From positions 372,001-436,000 of the forward strand of contig MPMG01000001.1 of the NCBI GenBank assembly GCA_002238485.1: DNA of 64,000 nt, given 5' to 3'. The notes beneath the pieces were generated by a model. The model made no database searches. It had not been told where the DNA came from and worked only from the letters and a program-made list of their open reading frames with translations. Within the stretch, counting starts at the first letter, position 1. Every line of letters starts with the position of its first letter. Origin of the DNA: Chloroflexi bacterium bin20. Its GTDB lineage: Bacteria; Chloroflexota; Anaerolineae; Aggregatilineales; Phototrophicaceae. Of this stretch, positions 37,213 through 44,171 are shown piece by piece. Made by a program: the position numbers and the translations under genes.

Positions 37213-38061
37213 ATGGCGGCGCATACGGCAACCTACGACCAATCAGCCCGCAAACGGTTGGCGCGCGCTTTGCATTATGCCGCTGTCGTCTTGCTGGTCT
37301 TCTTGCTGCTGACGCCGCTGATCGCTTTTCTGTTCAACGCCTTTTCTTTCCGCTGGTTCTATCCACAGCTTTTCCCGACCGAGCTCAGTCTGCGCGCCTG
37401 GGAGAGCATCGTCGCCGCCAACTCAAAAGTGCCCGAGGCTTTGCTGAACAGCACGATCTTGGCGGTTGCCGTTACATTCAGCTCGGTGGTGATTGGCATG
37501 CCAGCCGCGCGGGCGCTGGGTTTGTACACGTTTCGCGGCAAGCGCGTCATCGAATTTCTGATCATCTCGCCGACCATCGTGCCAGGCATTGCGGTGGCGA
37601 TGGGGCTGAATATCAACTTCATTCGCTGGGGATTGGCCGGCAATCTGCTGGGCGTCGGCTTGGTGCATCTGGTGCCAGTCATGCCCTATGTGGTGCTGAC
37701 TCTGGCGGGAGTCTTCGCCAATTATGATCCCGACTTTGAACAACAGGCTCGTTCGCTGGGGGCGGGGACGTTGCGCACTTTCTGGCATGTGACTCTGCCG
37801 GCCGTCTTCCCGGGCATCGTGGTGGCGAGTCTGTTCGCCTACCTGATCTCGTGGAGCCAATATATCCTGACTTTTCTCATCGGCGCGGGACAAGTGATCA
37901 CCATGCCGGTGCTGCTGTTTTCGACCGCCTCGGGCAGCAACAACCCGCTGATAGCCGCGATGTCCCTGGTCTTTGTCGCGCCGTCCATACTCATCTTGGT
38001 GTTGACTGCGCGCTTCTTGTCCGGCAAGTCCAGCGCGATCGGTGGTTTTGGTCAGCTGTAA
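37213..38061 (+). CDS. ABC transporter permease, PotC-like
   Basis: 282 residues, six transmembrane segments. EAA loop DFEQQARSLGAGTLRTFWHVTLPAVFPGI. Pairs with the preceding permease as a heterodimeric channel. The unit ends here: neither an ATPase nor a solute-binding protein gene lies on either side, so those parts must be encoded elsewhere. Next comes the tRNA-Asp promoter. Confidence 0.9.
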   Translation: MAAHTATYDQSARKRLARALHYAAVVLLVFLLLTPLIAFLFNAFSFRWFYPQLFPTELSLRAWESIVAANSKVPEALLNSTILAVAVTFSSVVIGMPAARALGLYTFRGKRVIEFLIISPTIVPGIAVAMGLNINFIRWGLAGNLLGVGLVHLVPVMPYVVLTLAGVFANYDPDFEQQARSLGAGTLRTFWHVTLPAVFPGIVVASLFAYLISWSQYILTFLIGAGQVITMPVLLFSTASGSNNPLIAAMSLVFVAPSILILVLTARFLSGKSSAIGGFGQL

Positions 38062-38093
38062 GTCCCCACATAACAGCGATATTCGTTTGCTAC

Positions 38094-38122
38094 TTGACAT
38101 AGCCAGGCGCGGCTGCTAGGCT
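38094..38122 (+). promoter_or_regulatory. Promoter of tRNA-Asp
   Basis: TTGACA (38094-38099), 17-base spacer, TAGGCT (38117-38122); transcription would start about six bases before the tRNA. Confidence 0.75.
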
Positions 38123-38134
38123 CGGTGGTCAATA

Positions 38135-38210
38135 GGGGGCGTGGTGTAGCGGTTAACATGCCGGCCTGTCAAGCCGGAGATCGCGGGTTCAAATCCCGTC
38201 GCTCCCGCCA
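38135..38210 (+). tRNA. tRNA-Asp (anticodon GTC)
   Basis: 76 bases including encoded CCA. Acceptor stem GGGGGCG/CGCTCCC, D arm, anticodon stem CCGGC/GCCGG with loop CTGTCAA (anticodon GTC at 38168-38170), T arm GCGGG-TTCAAAT-CCCGT, discriminator G. GTC tRNA-Asp is a queuosine substrate in bacteria, relevant to the mannosyltransferase-like gene at 630-1724. Confidence 0.96.
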
Positions 38211-38213
38211 ATT

Positions 38214-38241
38214 GGAGGCGCCAACGCGTGCCTCCTTTTTG
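38214..38241 (+). terminator. Rho-independent terminator after tRNA-Asp
   Basis: Hairpin arms GGAGGC (38214-38219) and GCCTCC (38230-38235) followed by TTTTT. It lies 17 bases before the lysA start codon, so lysA either has another promoter or depends on read-through. Confidence 0.75.
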
Positions 38242-38257
38242 TTTGTGCAGGTGGCGC

Positions 38258-39484
38258 ATGGTGCTCAATGCTTCATTCCGCTATGTCGATGGCTCGCTCT
38301 GGGTCGACGACTTCGCTCTGGGCGCCATCGCTGGCGAGGTCGGCACGCCCGTCTATGTCTACAGCCTCAGGCGCGTGCTGGACAACTATCGGCGCTTGCG
38401 GCAGACTTTTGCGCCTGTTTCCGCCCAGCTGCATTACAGCGTCAAAGCCAATGGCAACGCGGCGATATTGGGTGCGTTGGTCGAGCAGGGCAGCAGTTTC
38501 GATTGTGTCAGCGGCGGAGAAATCCAGCGTGTGCTTGCGGCAGGCGGCGCTGCGCGGCAGATTGTCTTCGCAGGCGTCGGCAAAACGCGCGCCGAAATCG
38601 ATTATGCAGTTGAACGCGGAGTCGGCTGGCTGAATGTTGAAAATGCGCTGGAGTTGGACTATATCCAGGCAGCGGCAGAGCGCGCAGGTGCAGAGACGGT
38701 GCGGGTCGCGCTGCGGCTGAACCCCCAGGTCACGGCAAACACGCATCCCAAGATCGCCACGGGGCACGGCGGCGCAAAGTTTGGCATGACCGCCGAGGTC
38801 ATCCACGATTTGCTGGCGAAACGAGGCATCTATCCGCGCATCCATTTCGCCGGCATACACATCCACATCGGCAGCCAGCTGGGCGATAGCCAGGCGACCC
38901 TTGATGCGTTGGAAAAAGCGCTGGACCTTGCGGGCCCATACCGGCAGATTCGCACGATCAACCTGGGTGGTGGTTTGCCTGCCGCCTACCGATTTGATGA
39001 CACGCTGCCGCCCCTGGACGGTCTTGTCTCTGCCTTGGCCAGTCGCTTGTGTGGATACCATGTATTGCTCGAGCCCGGGCGCGCCATTGTCGCCGATGCC
39101 GGCCTGCTGCTCACGGAAGTGCTTTATGTCAAACGGCAGGCAGGGCAGATCTTTTACATCGTAGACGCGGGCATGACCGATCTGCTGCGCCCAGCGCTAT
39201 ATGACGCGCATCACGAAGTTCTGCCGCTGTGCAAAACATCGGCTGTGGGAGAAGTAGCGCAACTGGTGGGACCCGTTTGCGAGTCCACCGATGTGCTGGC
39301 GCGGGATCGTCTGCTGCCGCGGCTGCAAGTGGGTGACCGAGTCGCTTTGATGACGACAGGCGCTTATGGCATGGCGATGGCGAACACTTACAACGCGCGT
39401 CCCCTGCCGGCGGAAGTGGTGGTGGATGAGAATGGCGAGGCGTGGCGGGTCAGTCGCGCGCGGGATAGCTGGGATGACGGATGA
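38258..39484 (+). CDS. lysA: Diaminopimelate decarboxylase
   Basis: 408 residues from ATG 38258 (AGGTGG just upstream). Fold III PLP enzyme: HYSVKANGNAAIL (PLP Lys), SGGEIQRVLAAG, GIHIHIGSQL, TINLGGGLPA, LEPGRAIVADAG and the C-terminal CESTDVLARD (catalytic Cys at the dimer interface) and GAYGMAMANTYNARPLPAEV. Last step of lysine synthesis. The upstream tRNA terminator sits almost on its leader, which leaves almost no room for an independent promoter. Confidence 0.94.
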   Translation: MVLNASFRYVDGSLWVDDFALGAIAGEVGTPVYVYSLRRVLDNYRRLRQTFAPVSAQLHYSVKANGNAAILGALVEQGSSFDCVSGGEIQRVLAAGGAARQIVFAGVGKTRAEIDYAVERGVGWLNVENALELDYIQAAAERAGAETVRVALRLNPQVTANTHPKIATGHGGAKFGMTAEVIHDLLAKRGIYPRIHFAGIHIHIGSQLGDSQATLDALEKALDLAGPYRQIRTINLGGGLPAAYRFDDTLPPLDGLVSALASRLCGYHVLLEPGRAIVADAGLLLTEVLYVKRQAGQIFYIVDAGMTDLLRPALYDAHHEVLPLCKTSAVGEVAQLVGPVCESTDVLARDRLLPRLQVGDRVALMTTGAYGMAMANTYNARPLPAEVVVDENGEAWRVSRARDSWDDG

Positions 39485-39558
39485 CATGCTTCGACGTGCA
39501 TCTTGACAGTTGGCTCGGACTTCGTGCTGCTTAGTTGTTATTGCAATTGATATGGATG

Positions 39559-39855
39559 TTACGAAAATCTGGACGTTGTTAGACCTTCTGCAAATAACTG
39601 TAGTAAGGTTTCTGCGCCTTCAACTGCCTCTTCATGCTCTCCCAGCCGGTCAGGATCCAGTTCTTCTCCTTTCCATCTGCCGTTGTGTTTCTCCAACACA
39701 GCGATCGTTGGCCGGCCGCCAACGCCGAAGCCTGCGTTCACTTTGATTACGTGCTTAAGAGTCCACAGAACACCTAAGATACCTTCTGCCGTCGTCGCAG
39801 GTGCTTCGTTCTTCCAAATCACACGTTTGACAAAGGCCAAAAAAGGGTCCGCTTG
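39559..39855 (-). pseudogene. C-terminal remainder of the Ntn-hydrolase, separated by an in-frame amber codon
   Basis: This segment continues the reading frame of the gene at 39856-40323 directly after a TAG (39856-39858): GSGQ, stop, QADPFLAFVKRVIWKNEAP... through HNGRWKGEELDPDRLGEHEE. No frameshift is involved. The junction reads like uninterrupted protein, so the original gene ran 39559-40323 (about 254 residues). It is either a disabled gene, a sequencing error or a read-through product. A TTG at 39840 could restart translation but has no clear ribosome-binding site. Confidence 0.7.
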
Positions 39856-40323
39856 CTATTGGCCACTCCCAATTGCTACCATCGGCAAATCGGGGGTGCA
39901 TGCCTCTGAGGCCGCTTGTGTATCGAAGTGGAGCAGTACGTGACTGTCGTCGACGGGCAACGCTACTAAACTCGTGCATATTGCACTGGAAAGTGCACTA
40001 TCTCCAATTAACTGCTGCGCGATCCGTGCTCTTTGAATAGCCGGCTCAATCTGTGACCACAACACTTGCGTGATCGCCATTCTTGCCCGACTTACCGGAA
40101 ATTCCTTTATCTGACTCCAATGATCAGCGAGAGCGTCCATCATCAACTGACTCAAGCCAACCGAGCCAGAAGTGGCTAGAATTACATTCTCACTTTCGAC
40201 CGTTATCTTGCTCTTGACTTCTTGTTCAATGGTGTCCGTTCCGAACGGTGTACCATATGTGGCAATTGTATCTGCGCCAATTACTATCCCATCTCGGCAC
40301 CAAGCCCCAATGATAAGCGTCAT
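39856..40323 (-). CDS. Proteasome-like N-terminal-threonine (Ntn) hydrolase, N-terminal 155 residues up to amber stop
   Basis: The protein opens M-T-L-I-I-G-A-W-C-R-D-G-I-V-I-G-A-D-T. After Met removal this gives Thr1 and Asp17, the spacing of proteasome beta subunits and HslV; a Lys at position 38 (SKITVES) is a good Lys33 equivalent after a longer loop, and ATSGSVG matches the following S-G turn. So a self-contained Ntn threonine hydrolase is predicted. It ends at TAG 39856-39858, but coding sense continues in the same frame. Eight bases after the Panacea-like gene. Not HslV itself: there is no hslU, and it is longer when read through. Confidence 0.65.
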   Translation of the reverse strand: MTLIIGAWCRDGIVIGADTIATYGTPFGTDTIEQEVKSKITVESENVILATSGSVGLSQLMMDALADHWSQIKEFPVSRARMAITQVLWSQIEPAIQRARIAQQLIGDSALSSAICTSLVALPVDDSHVLLHFDTQAASEACTPDLPMVAIGSGQ

Positions 40324-40330
40324 CGCTGAC

Positions 40331-40753
40331 TTAACCTTGAAATACGCTATTTTCTCGGAAACTCGGGTACTTCCGGTAGACTGCGCGCACCAACTCCTGA
40401 AAACTCAATTCTCTTGCCCACCGCACTTTATCTTTAATGTACGTAGAGACTTCGTCCGAAATTTCCTGCGCTTCAGATTGTATCCCAGCTATAGTGGCAG
40501 AGTATTGTCTCCATCCACCGCGTGGATGTATAGATATGATGACTTTGCCTTCGCGCTCGAGTTGTTCGGCGTCACGATAGACTTGGGCGGAAAACGGTCC
40601 ATAGTCATACTTGATAAACTTGTAGTAATCGTCCGGAATGTGATTCGGGCGTTCCATTCCCAAAATGAATGCTACTTTCTGCAATTGTGCCGGCGTTAAT
40701 GGCTCTCCGTTGGCGGCAGCGATGATCTTCAATAGCAAGTCGGTCCGTTTCAT
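40331..40753 (-). CDS. Panacea/SocA-like small protein
   Basis: 140 residues; GGGAG is seven bases before ATG. A helical N-terminus (LLLKIIAAANGEPLTPAQLQKVAFILG) is followed by KFIKYDYGPFSAQVYRDAEQLEREGKVIIS, the Y-x-Y-G-P-(F/Y) pattern I associate with the SocA/Panacea (DUF4065-like) families, some of which act as antitoxins or adaptors. Assignment is from memory and tentative. First gene of a two-gene transcript with the Ntn hydrolase. Codon and base use are more A+T-rich than in the neighbours. Confidence 0.6.
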   Translation of the reverse strand: MKRTDLLLKIIAAANGEPLTPAQLQKVAFILGMERPNHIPDDYYKFIKYDYGPFSAQVYRDAEQLEREGKVIISIHPRGGWRQYSATIAGIQSEAQEISDEVSTYIKDKVRWARELSFQELVRAVYRKYPSFRENSVFQG

Positions 40754-40810
40754 GTTTGCTCTCCCGAAGCGAACTAAACGACCACGCAGAAAATGCTGTC
40801 CAATACATCC

Positions 40811-40839
40811 ACTCTAGCACAGATGTATCAGCGTGTCAA
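40811..40839 (-). promoter_or_regulatory. Promoter of the Panacea-like/Ntn-hydrolase cassette
   Basis: Minus strand TTGACA (40834-40839), 17-base spacer, TAGAGT (40811-40816). Transcription would start near 40804, leaving a leader of about 50 bases. Confidence 0.75.
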
Positions 40840-40864
40840 CTAATGCGCACACCCGTTGCAAAAC

Positions 40865-40886
40865 AAAAAAGACCCGCTGACGGGTC
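40865..40886 (-). terminator. Rho-independent terminator of the tRNA pair
   Basis: On the minus strand GACCCG-TCAG-CGGGTC followed by six T; placed just after the second tRNA and before the cassette promoter, so the cassette is transcribed separately. Confidence 0.8.
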
Positions 40887-40893
40887 CCTGGTG

Positions 40894-40967
40894 TGCTGAT
40901 GGGAAGACTTGAACTTCCGACCTCGCGATTATGAGTCGCGCGCTCTAACCAACTGAGCTACATCAGC
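40894..40967 (-). tRNA. tRNA with CAT anticodon (elongator Met, or Ile2 if lysidine-modified)
   Basis: 74 bases. Acceptor GCTGATG/CATCAGC, D stem GCTC/GAGC, anticodon stem CGCGA/TCGCG with loop CTCATAA, T arm GGAAG-TTCAAGT-CTTCC, discriminator A. CCA is not encoded (CAC follows). The anticodon alone cannot separate tRNA-Met from tRNA-Ile(k2C); the A-U closing pair and GAC-CAT-AATC context resemble Ile2 somewhat. Confidence 0.93.
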
Positions 40968-40971
40968 TCGA

Positions 40972-41043
<72 letters not shown>

Positions 41044-41071
41044 TCAAAGCAACTATTCGTTGCACAATTGC

Positions 41072-41100
41072 AGTCTATCAGCTAGATTGAAGCCAGTCAA
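41072..41100 (-). promoter_or_regulatory. Promoter of the two CAT tRNAs
   Basis: Minus strand TTGACT (41095-41100), 17-base spacer, TAGACT (41072-41077), about 30 bases before the initiator tRNA. Confidence 0.7.
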
Positions 41101-41121
41101 GGATGGATATGCCAAGTTACT

Positions 41122-43140
41122 ATGCCCGAATTTGAACTGGACGCCCCTTTTGTCCCTACTGGCGATCAGCCCACCGCCATCGACGGTTTGCTGGCCGGGC
41201 TTGGCAGCGGGCATCGTCATCAGACTCTGCTGGGCGCGACCGGCACGGGCAAGACCTTCACCATCGCCAATATCGTGCAGGCGACCCAGCGTCCTACGCT
41301 CGTCATGGCGCACAACAAGACCTTGGCCGCCCAGCTATATGCCGAATTTAGACGCCTTTTCCCCAACAACGCCATCGAATACTTCGTCAGCTATTACGAC
41401 TATTATCAGCCCGAAGCCTATGTGCCGCGCCACGATCTGTATATCGAAAAGTCTACCGATATCAACGAGCAGATCGAACGGCTGCGCTTGTCGGCGACGG
41501 CATCGCTGTTTACGCGGCGCGATGTGCTCATCGTGGCGTCGGTTTCCTGCATCTATGGCATCGGCGATCCGGTCAACTGGCAGAAGATGTCTGTCGAGTT
41601 GCGGGTTGGCGAAGAAGTGCGCCGCCAGCGTGTATTGCGCGACTTGGTGCGCATCCAGTACAGTCGCAACGATCTGGAATTGCGGCGTGGCACGTTTCGG
41701 GCGCGCGGCGATACGTTAGAGATTGTGCCGGGCTATTCCGAGACCGCCTTCCGCATCTACTTGTGGGGAGACGAAATCGAAAAGATCGTCGAATTTCATC
41801 CGCTGACCGGTGAAGTCACGCACATCCACCAGCAAGTTACTATCTTCCCGGCCCGCGAATATATCACGGACGACGAGCACATCCGCGAGGCGCTGCACGA
41901 AATTGAACAGGAACTGGATGAGCAGATCCTGCGCTTCAAGCGCGAGGACAAGCTCATCGAGGCGCAACGCATCGAGCAGCGCACCCGTTACGATATCGAA
42001 ATGCTGCGCGAAGTCGGCTTTACCACCGGCATCGAGAATTACTCGCGGCACTTCGACCGCCGTCCGCCCGGCAGCGCGCCCTACACGTTGATTGACTACC
42101 TGCCCGAAGATCACCTGCTGGTCATCGACGAGAGCCACATGACCATCCCGCAGATCCGCGGCATGTACAATGGCGACCGCGCTCGCAAGCAAGTGCTGGT
42201 CGACTTTGGTTTCCGCCTGCCCAGCGCCCTGGACAACCGCCCGCTGACCTTTGATGAGTTTTGGGGGCGGGTCGGCCAGGCGATCTATACCAGCGCCACG
42301 CCTGGTCCATTCGAACACGAGCAGGCAGAGCAGGTTGTCGAGCAGATCATCCGCCCCACCGGCATCGTCGATCCGCAGATTGATGTGCGCCCGATCGAGG
42401 GGCAAATCGACGATCTGCTGCAAGAGATCGCCTTGCGTGTGCGCCGCCGTCAGCGCGTGCTTGTCACTACCTTGACGCAGCGCATGTCGGAAGAATTGGC
42501 CGGTTACCTGAACGAGCTGGGCATCCGCGGGCAATACCTGCATGCCGAGGTCGACACGTTGGAACGGGTGGAAATCCTGCGCGACTTGCGCTCGGGCGTT
42601 TATGATGTGGTGGTGGGCATCAACCTGCTGCGCGAAGGGTTGGACTTGCCAGAAGTGTCGCTGGTGGCGGTGCTGGACGCAGACAAAGCTGGCTTCCTGC
42701 GCTCAGAACCTGCGCTGATACAAACCGTTGGCAGAGCAGCGCGCCATATCGAAGGCTCGGTCATCATGTACGCCGACAAGCTGACGCCAGCCATGTCGGG
42801 CGCCATCAGCGAAACCGACCGCCGCCGCGCCAAACAAGAAGCCTATAACCTGGAGCATGGTATCGAACCGCAGCAGATCGTCAAAGAAATCGAGGATCTC
42901 ACCGACCGTTTGCGCGCCATCCAGCAGGAAGCCGATGAAGAGCCGGCAATTGACATGGGCTTGCAAGGCTTACCGCCCGCAGAGCTGCAAGATATGATTG
43001 ACGAGTTGGAAAATGAAATGAAGAAAGCCGCCCAGGCGCTGGAATTCGAGAAAGCCGCGGCGCTGCGAGATCAGGTCTTTGATTTGCGCGGCACATTGCT
43101 GCGCGAACACGGCATCGCAGCCGACCTGGCTCTGAGCTAG
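41122..43140 (+). CDS. uvrB: Excinuclease ABC subunit B
   Basis: 672 residues, full length. Motif I LLGATGTGKTFTIANI, beta-hairpin region YDYYQPEAYVPRHDLYIEKSTDINEQIERLR, helicase motifs DESHMT, TSATPGPFE, GINLLREGLDLPEVSLVAVLDADKAGFLRS, QTVGRAARH, and C-terminal UVR domain (IDELENEMKKAAQALEFEKAAALRDQV). Nucleotide excision repair; uvrA and uvrC are not here. Its TAG overlaps the convergent deacetylase stop through a CTAG. Confidence 0.97.
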   Translation: MPEFELDAPFVPTGDQPTAIDGLLAGLGSGHRHQTLLGATGTGKTFTIANIVQATQRPTLVMAHNKTLAAQLYAEFRRLFPNNAIEYFVSYYDYYQPEAYVPRHDLYIEKSTDINEQIERLRLSATASLFTRRDVLIVASVSCIYGIGDPVNWQKMSVELRVGEEVRRQRVLRDLVRIQYSRNDLELRRGTFRARGDTLEIVPGYSETAFRIYLWGDEIEKIVEFHPLTGEVTHIHQQVTIFPAREYITDDEHIREALHEIEQELDEQILRFKREDKLIEAQRIEQRTRYDIEMLREVGFTTGIENYSRHFDRRPPGSAPYTLIDYLPEDHLLVIDESHMTIPQIRGMYNGDRARKQVLVDFGFRLPSALDNRPLTFDEFWGRVGQAIYTSATPGPFEHEQAEQVVEQIIRPTGIVDPQIDVRPIEGQIDDLLQEIALRVRRRQRVLVTTLTQRMSEELAGYLNELGIRGQYLHAEVDTLERVEILRDLRSGVYDVVVGINLLREGLDLPEVSLVAVLDADKAGFLRSEPALIQTVGRAARHIEGSVIMYADKLTPAMSGAISETDRRRAKQEAYNLEHGIEPQQIVKEIEDLTDRLRAIQQEADEEPAIDMGLQGLPPAELQDMIDELENEMKKAAQALEFEKAAALRDQVFDLRGTLLREHGIAADLALS

Positions 43141-44171
43141 AGCCGATGAATGCTGCGCGCTTCTGTGATAAGGCTGCCGACTTGGTGGGCAGGCGCCTGG
43201 TCCTGTGCAGGTCCATAGGGGTCGCTGATGCCATCCATGCCCAGCAAGGCGCGAGCGATATTGCACCAGCCCTGCGCTAATGCATCCAGGTCGTAGCCGC
43301 CTTCCATCACGAAGACGATCTTGCCGTCACAGACCTTCTCTGCCAAGGCAATGCAGGCGCGCGCCAGCCAGTCGTATCCGGCCAGGCTCAGCCGCATGCT
43401 GGCCAGCGGGTCAATGAAATGTGCGTCGAAGCCAGCAGAAACCAGCATCAAGTCAGGCGCGAATCGTTCGATGCACGGCGTAACGACCTCTTCAAAAAGA
43501 CGGCGATAGGCCTCATCGCCATGCCCGCCAGTGATGGGCAAGTTCAAGGTAGCGCCGCGCCCGGGTCCAGCGCCCGTTTCCTTCAATGCGCCGCTGCCTG
43601 GATAGAACGGGCTTTGGTGAATCGAGATGAACAGAACTGACGGATCGCTGTAGAAGATGTCTTGCGTGCCGTTGCCATGATGGACATCGTAATCAAATAC
43701 TAGCACTTTCCGCAAGCCGTGCTTGGTCTGGGCCTGCCTGGCTGCAATGGCAATGTTGTTGAGCAGGCAAAAGCCCATCTGCCGCCCGGCTGTAGCGTGA
43801 TGCCCGGGTGGACGCACAACTGCCAGGGCATTCTGCGTCCGCCCGCTGATTACTGCATCCACCGCGCCGATGACAGCGCCAGCCGCCAGACGCGCCGTTT
43901 CCAGCGAGACGGGCAGGGCATAGGTATCCTGGTCTATGAACACCCTGCGCTCTTGCATGGCGATATCGACCAGTCTGCTGAGATGGGCGGCTGAATGCAC
44001 CGCGCGGATCTGCGCATTGCTGGCTGGCGCCGGCGTGATAGGCAGCAGTTGCGTAGTTAATCCCTGCGCCTCCAGTTGCCGCCAAATTGCTTGGATTCGC
44101 CCGGCGTGTTCGGGATGCCGCGGCAAGTCATGGGCAGTGAATTGGCGGTGAGTCAGGTAGGCGGTGGTCAT
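43137..44171 (-). CDS. Histone deacetylase-like (class II HDAC/AcuC family) amidohydrolase
   Basis: 344 residues. Zinc and proton-relay residues: RPPGHHATAGRQMGFCLLNNIAIAA, VLVFDYDVHHGNGTQDIF, ISIHQSPFYPGSG, LVSAGFDAHFIDPLA, and the terminal EGGYDLDALA. It should remove acetyl or other acyl groups from lysines or polyamines. Its ATG overlaps the stop of the upstream GT-C gene (ATGA), so it belongs to that transcript. Confidence 0.92.
   Translation of the reverse strand: MTTAYLTHRQFTAHDLPRHPEHAGRIQAIWRQLEAQGLTTQLLPITPAPASNAQIRAVHSAAHLSRLVDIAMQERRVFIDQDTYALPVSLETARLAAGAVIGAVDAVISGRTQNALAVVRPPGHHATAGRQMGFCLLNNIAIAARQAQTKHGLRKVLVFDYDVHHGNGTQDIFYSDPSVLFISIHQSPFYPGSGALKETGAGPGRGATLNLPITGGHGDEAYRRLFEEVVTPCIERFAPDLMLVSAGFDAHFIDPLASMRLSLAGYDWLARACIALAEKVCDGKIVFVMEGGYDLDALAQGWCNIARALLGMDGISDPYGPAQDQAPAHQVGSLITEARSIHRL

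Noticed and set aside
38214-38257. Hairpin before lysA as a lysine riboswitch.
   Set aside because: Too short; it is a simple GGAGGC/GCCTCC terminator of tRNA-Asp.
39510-39746. Small plus-strand open frame after lysA.
   Set aside because: Opposite the threonine-hydrolase remainder, whose sequence is family-like; no ribosome-binding site.
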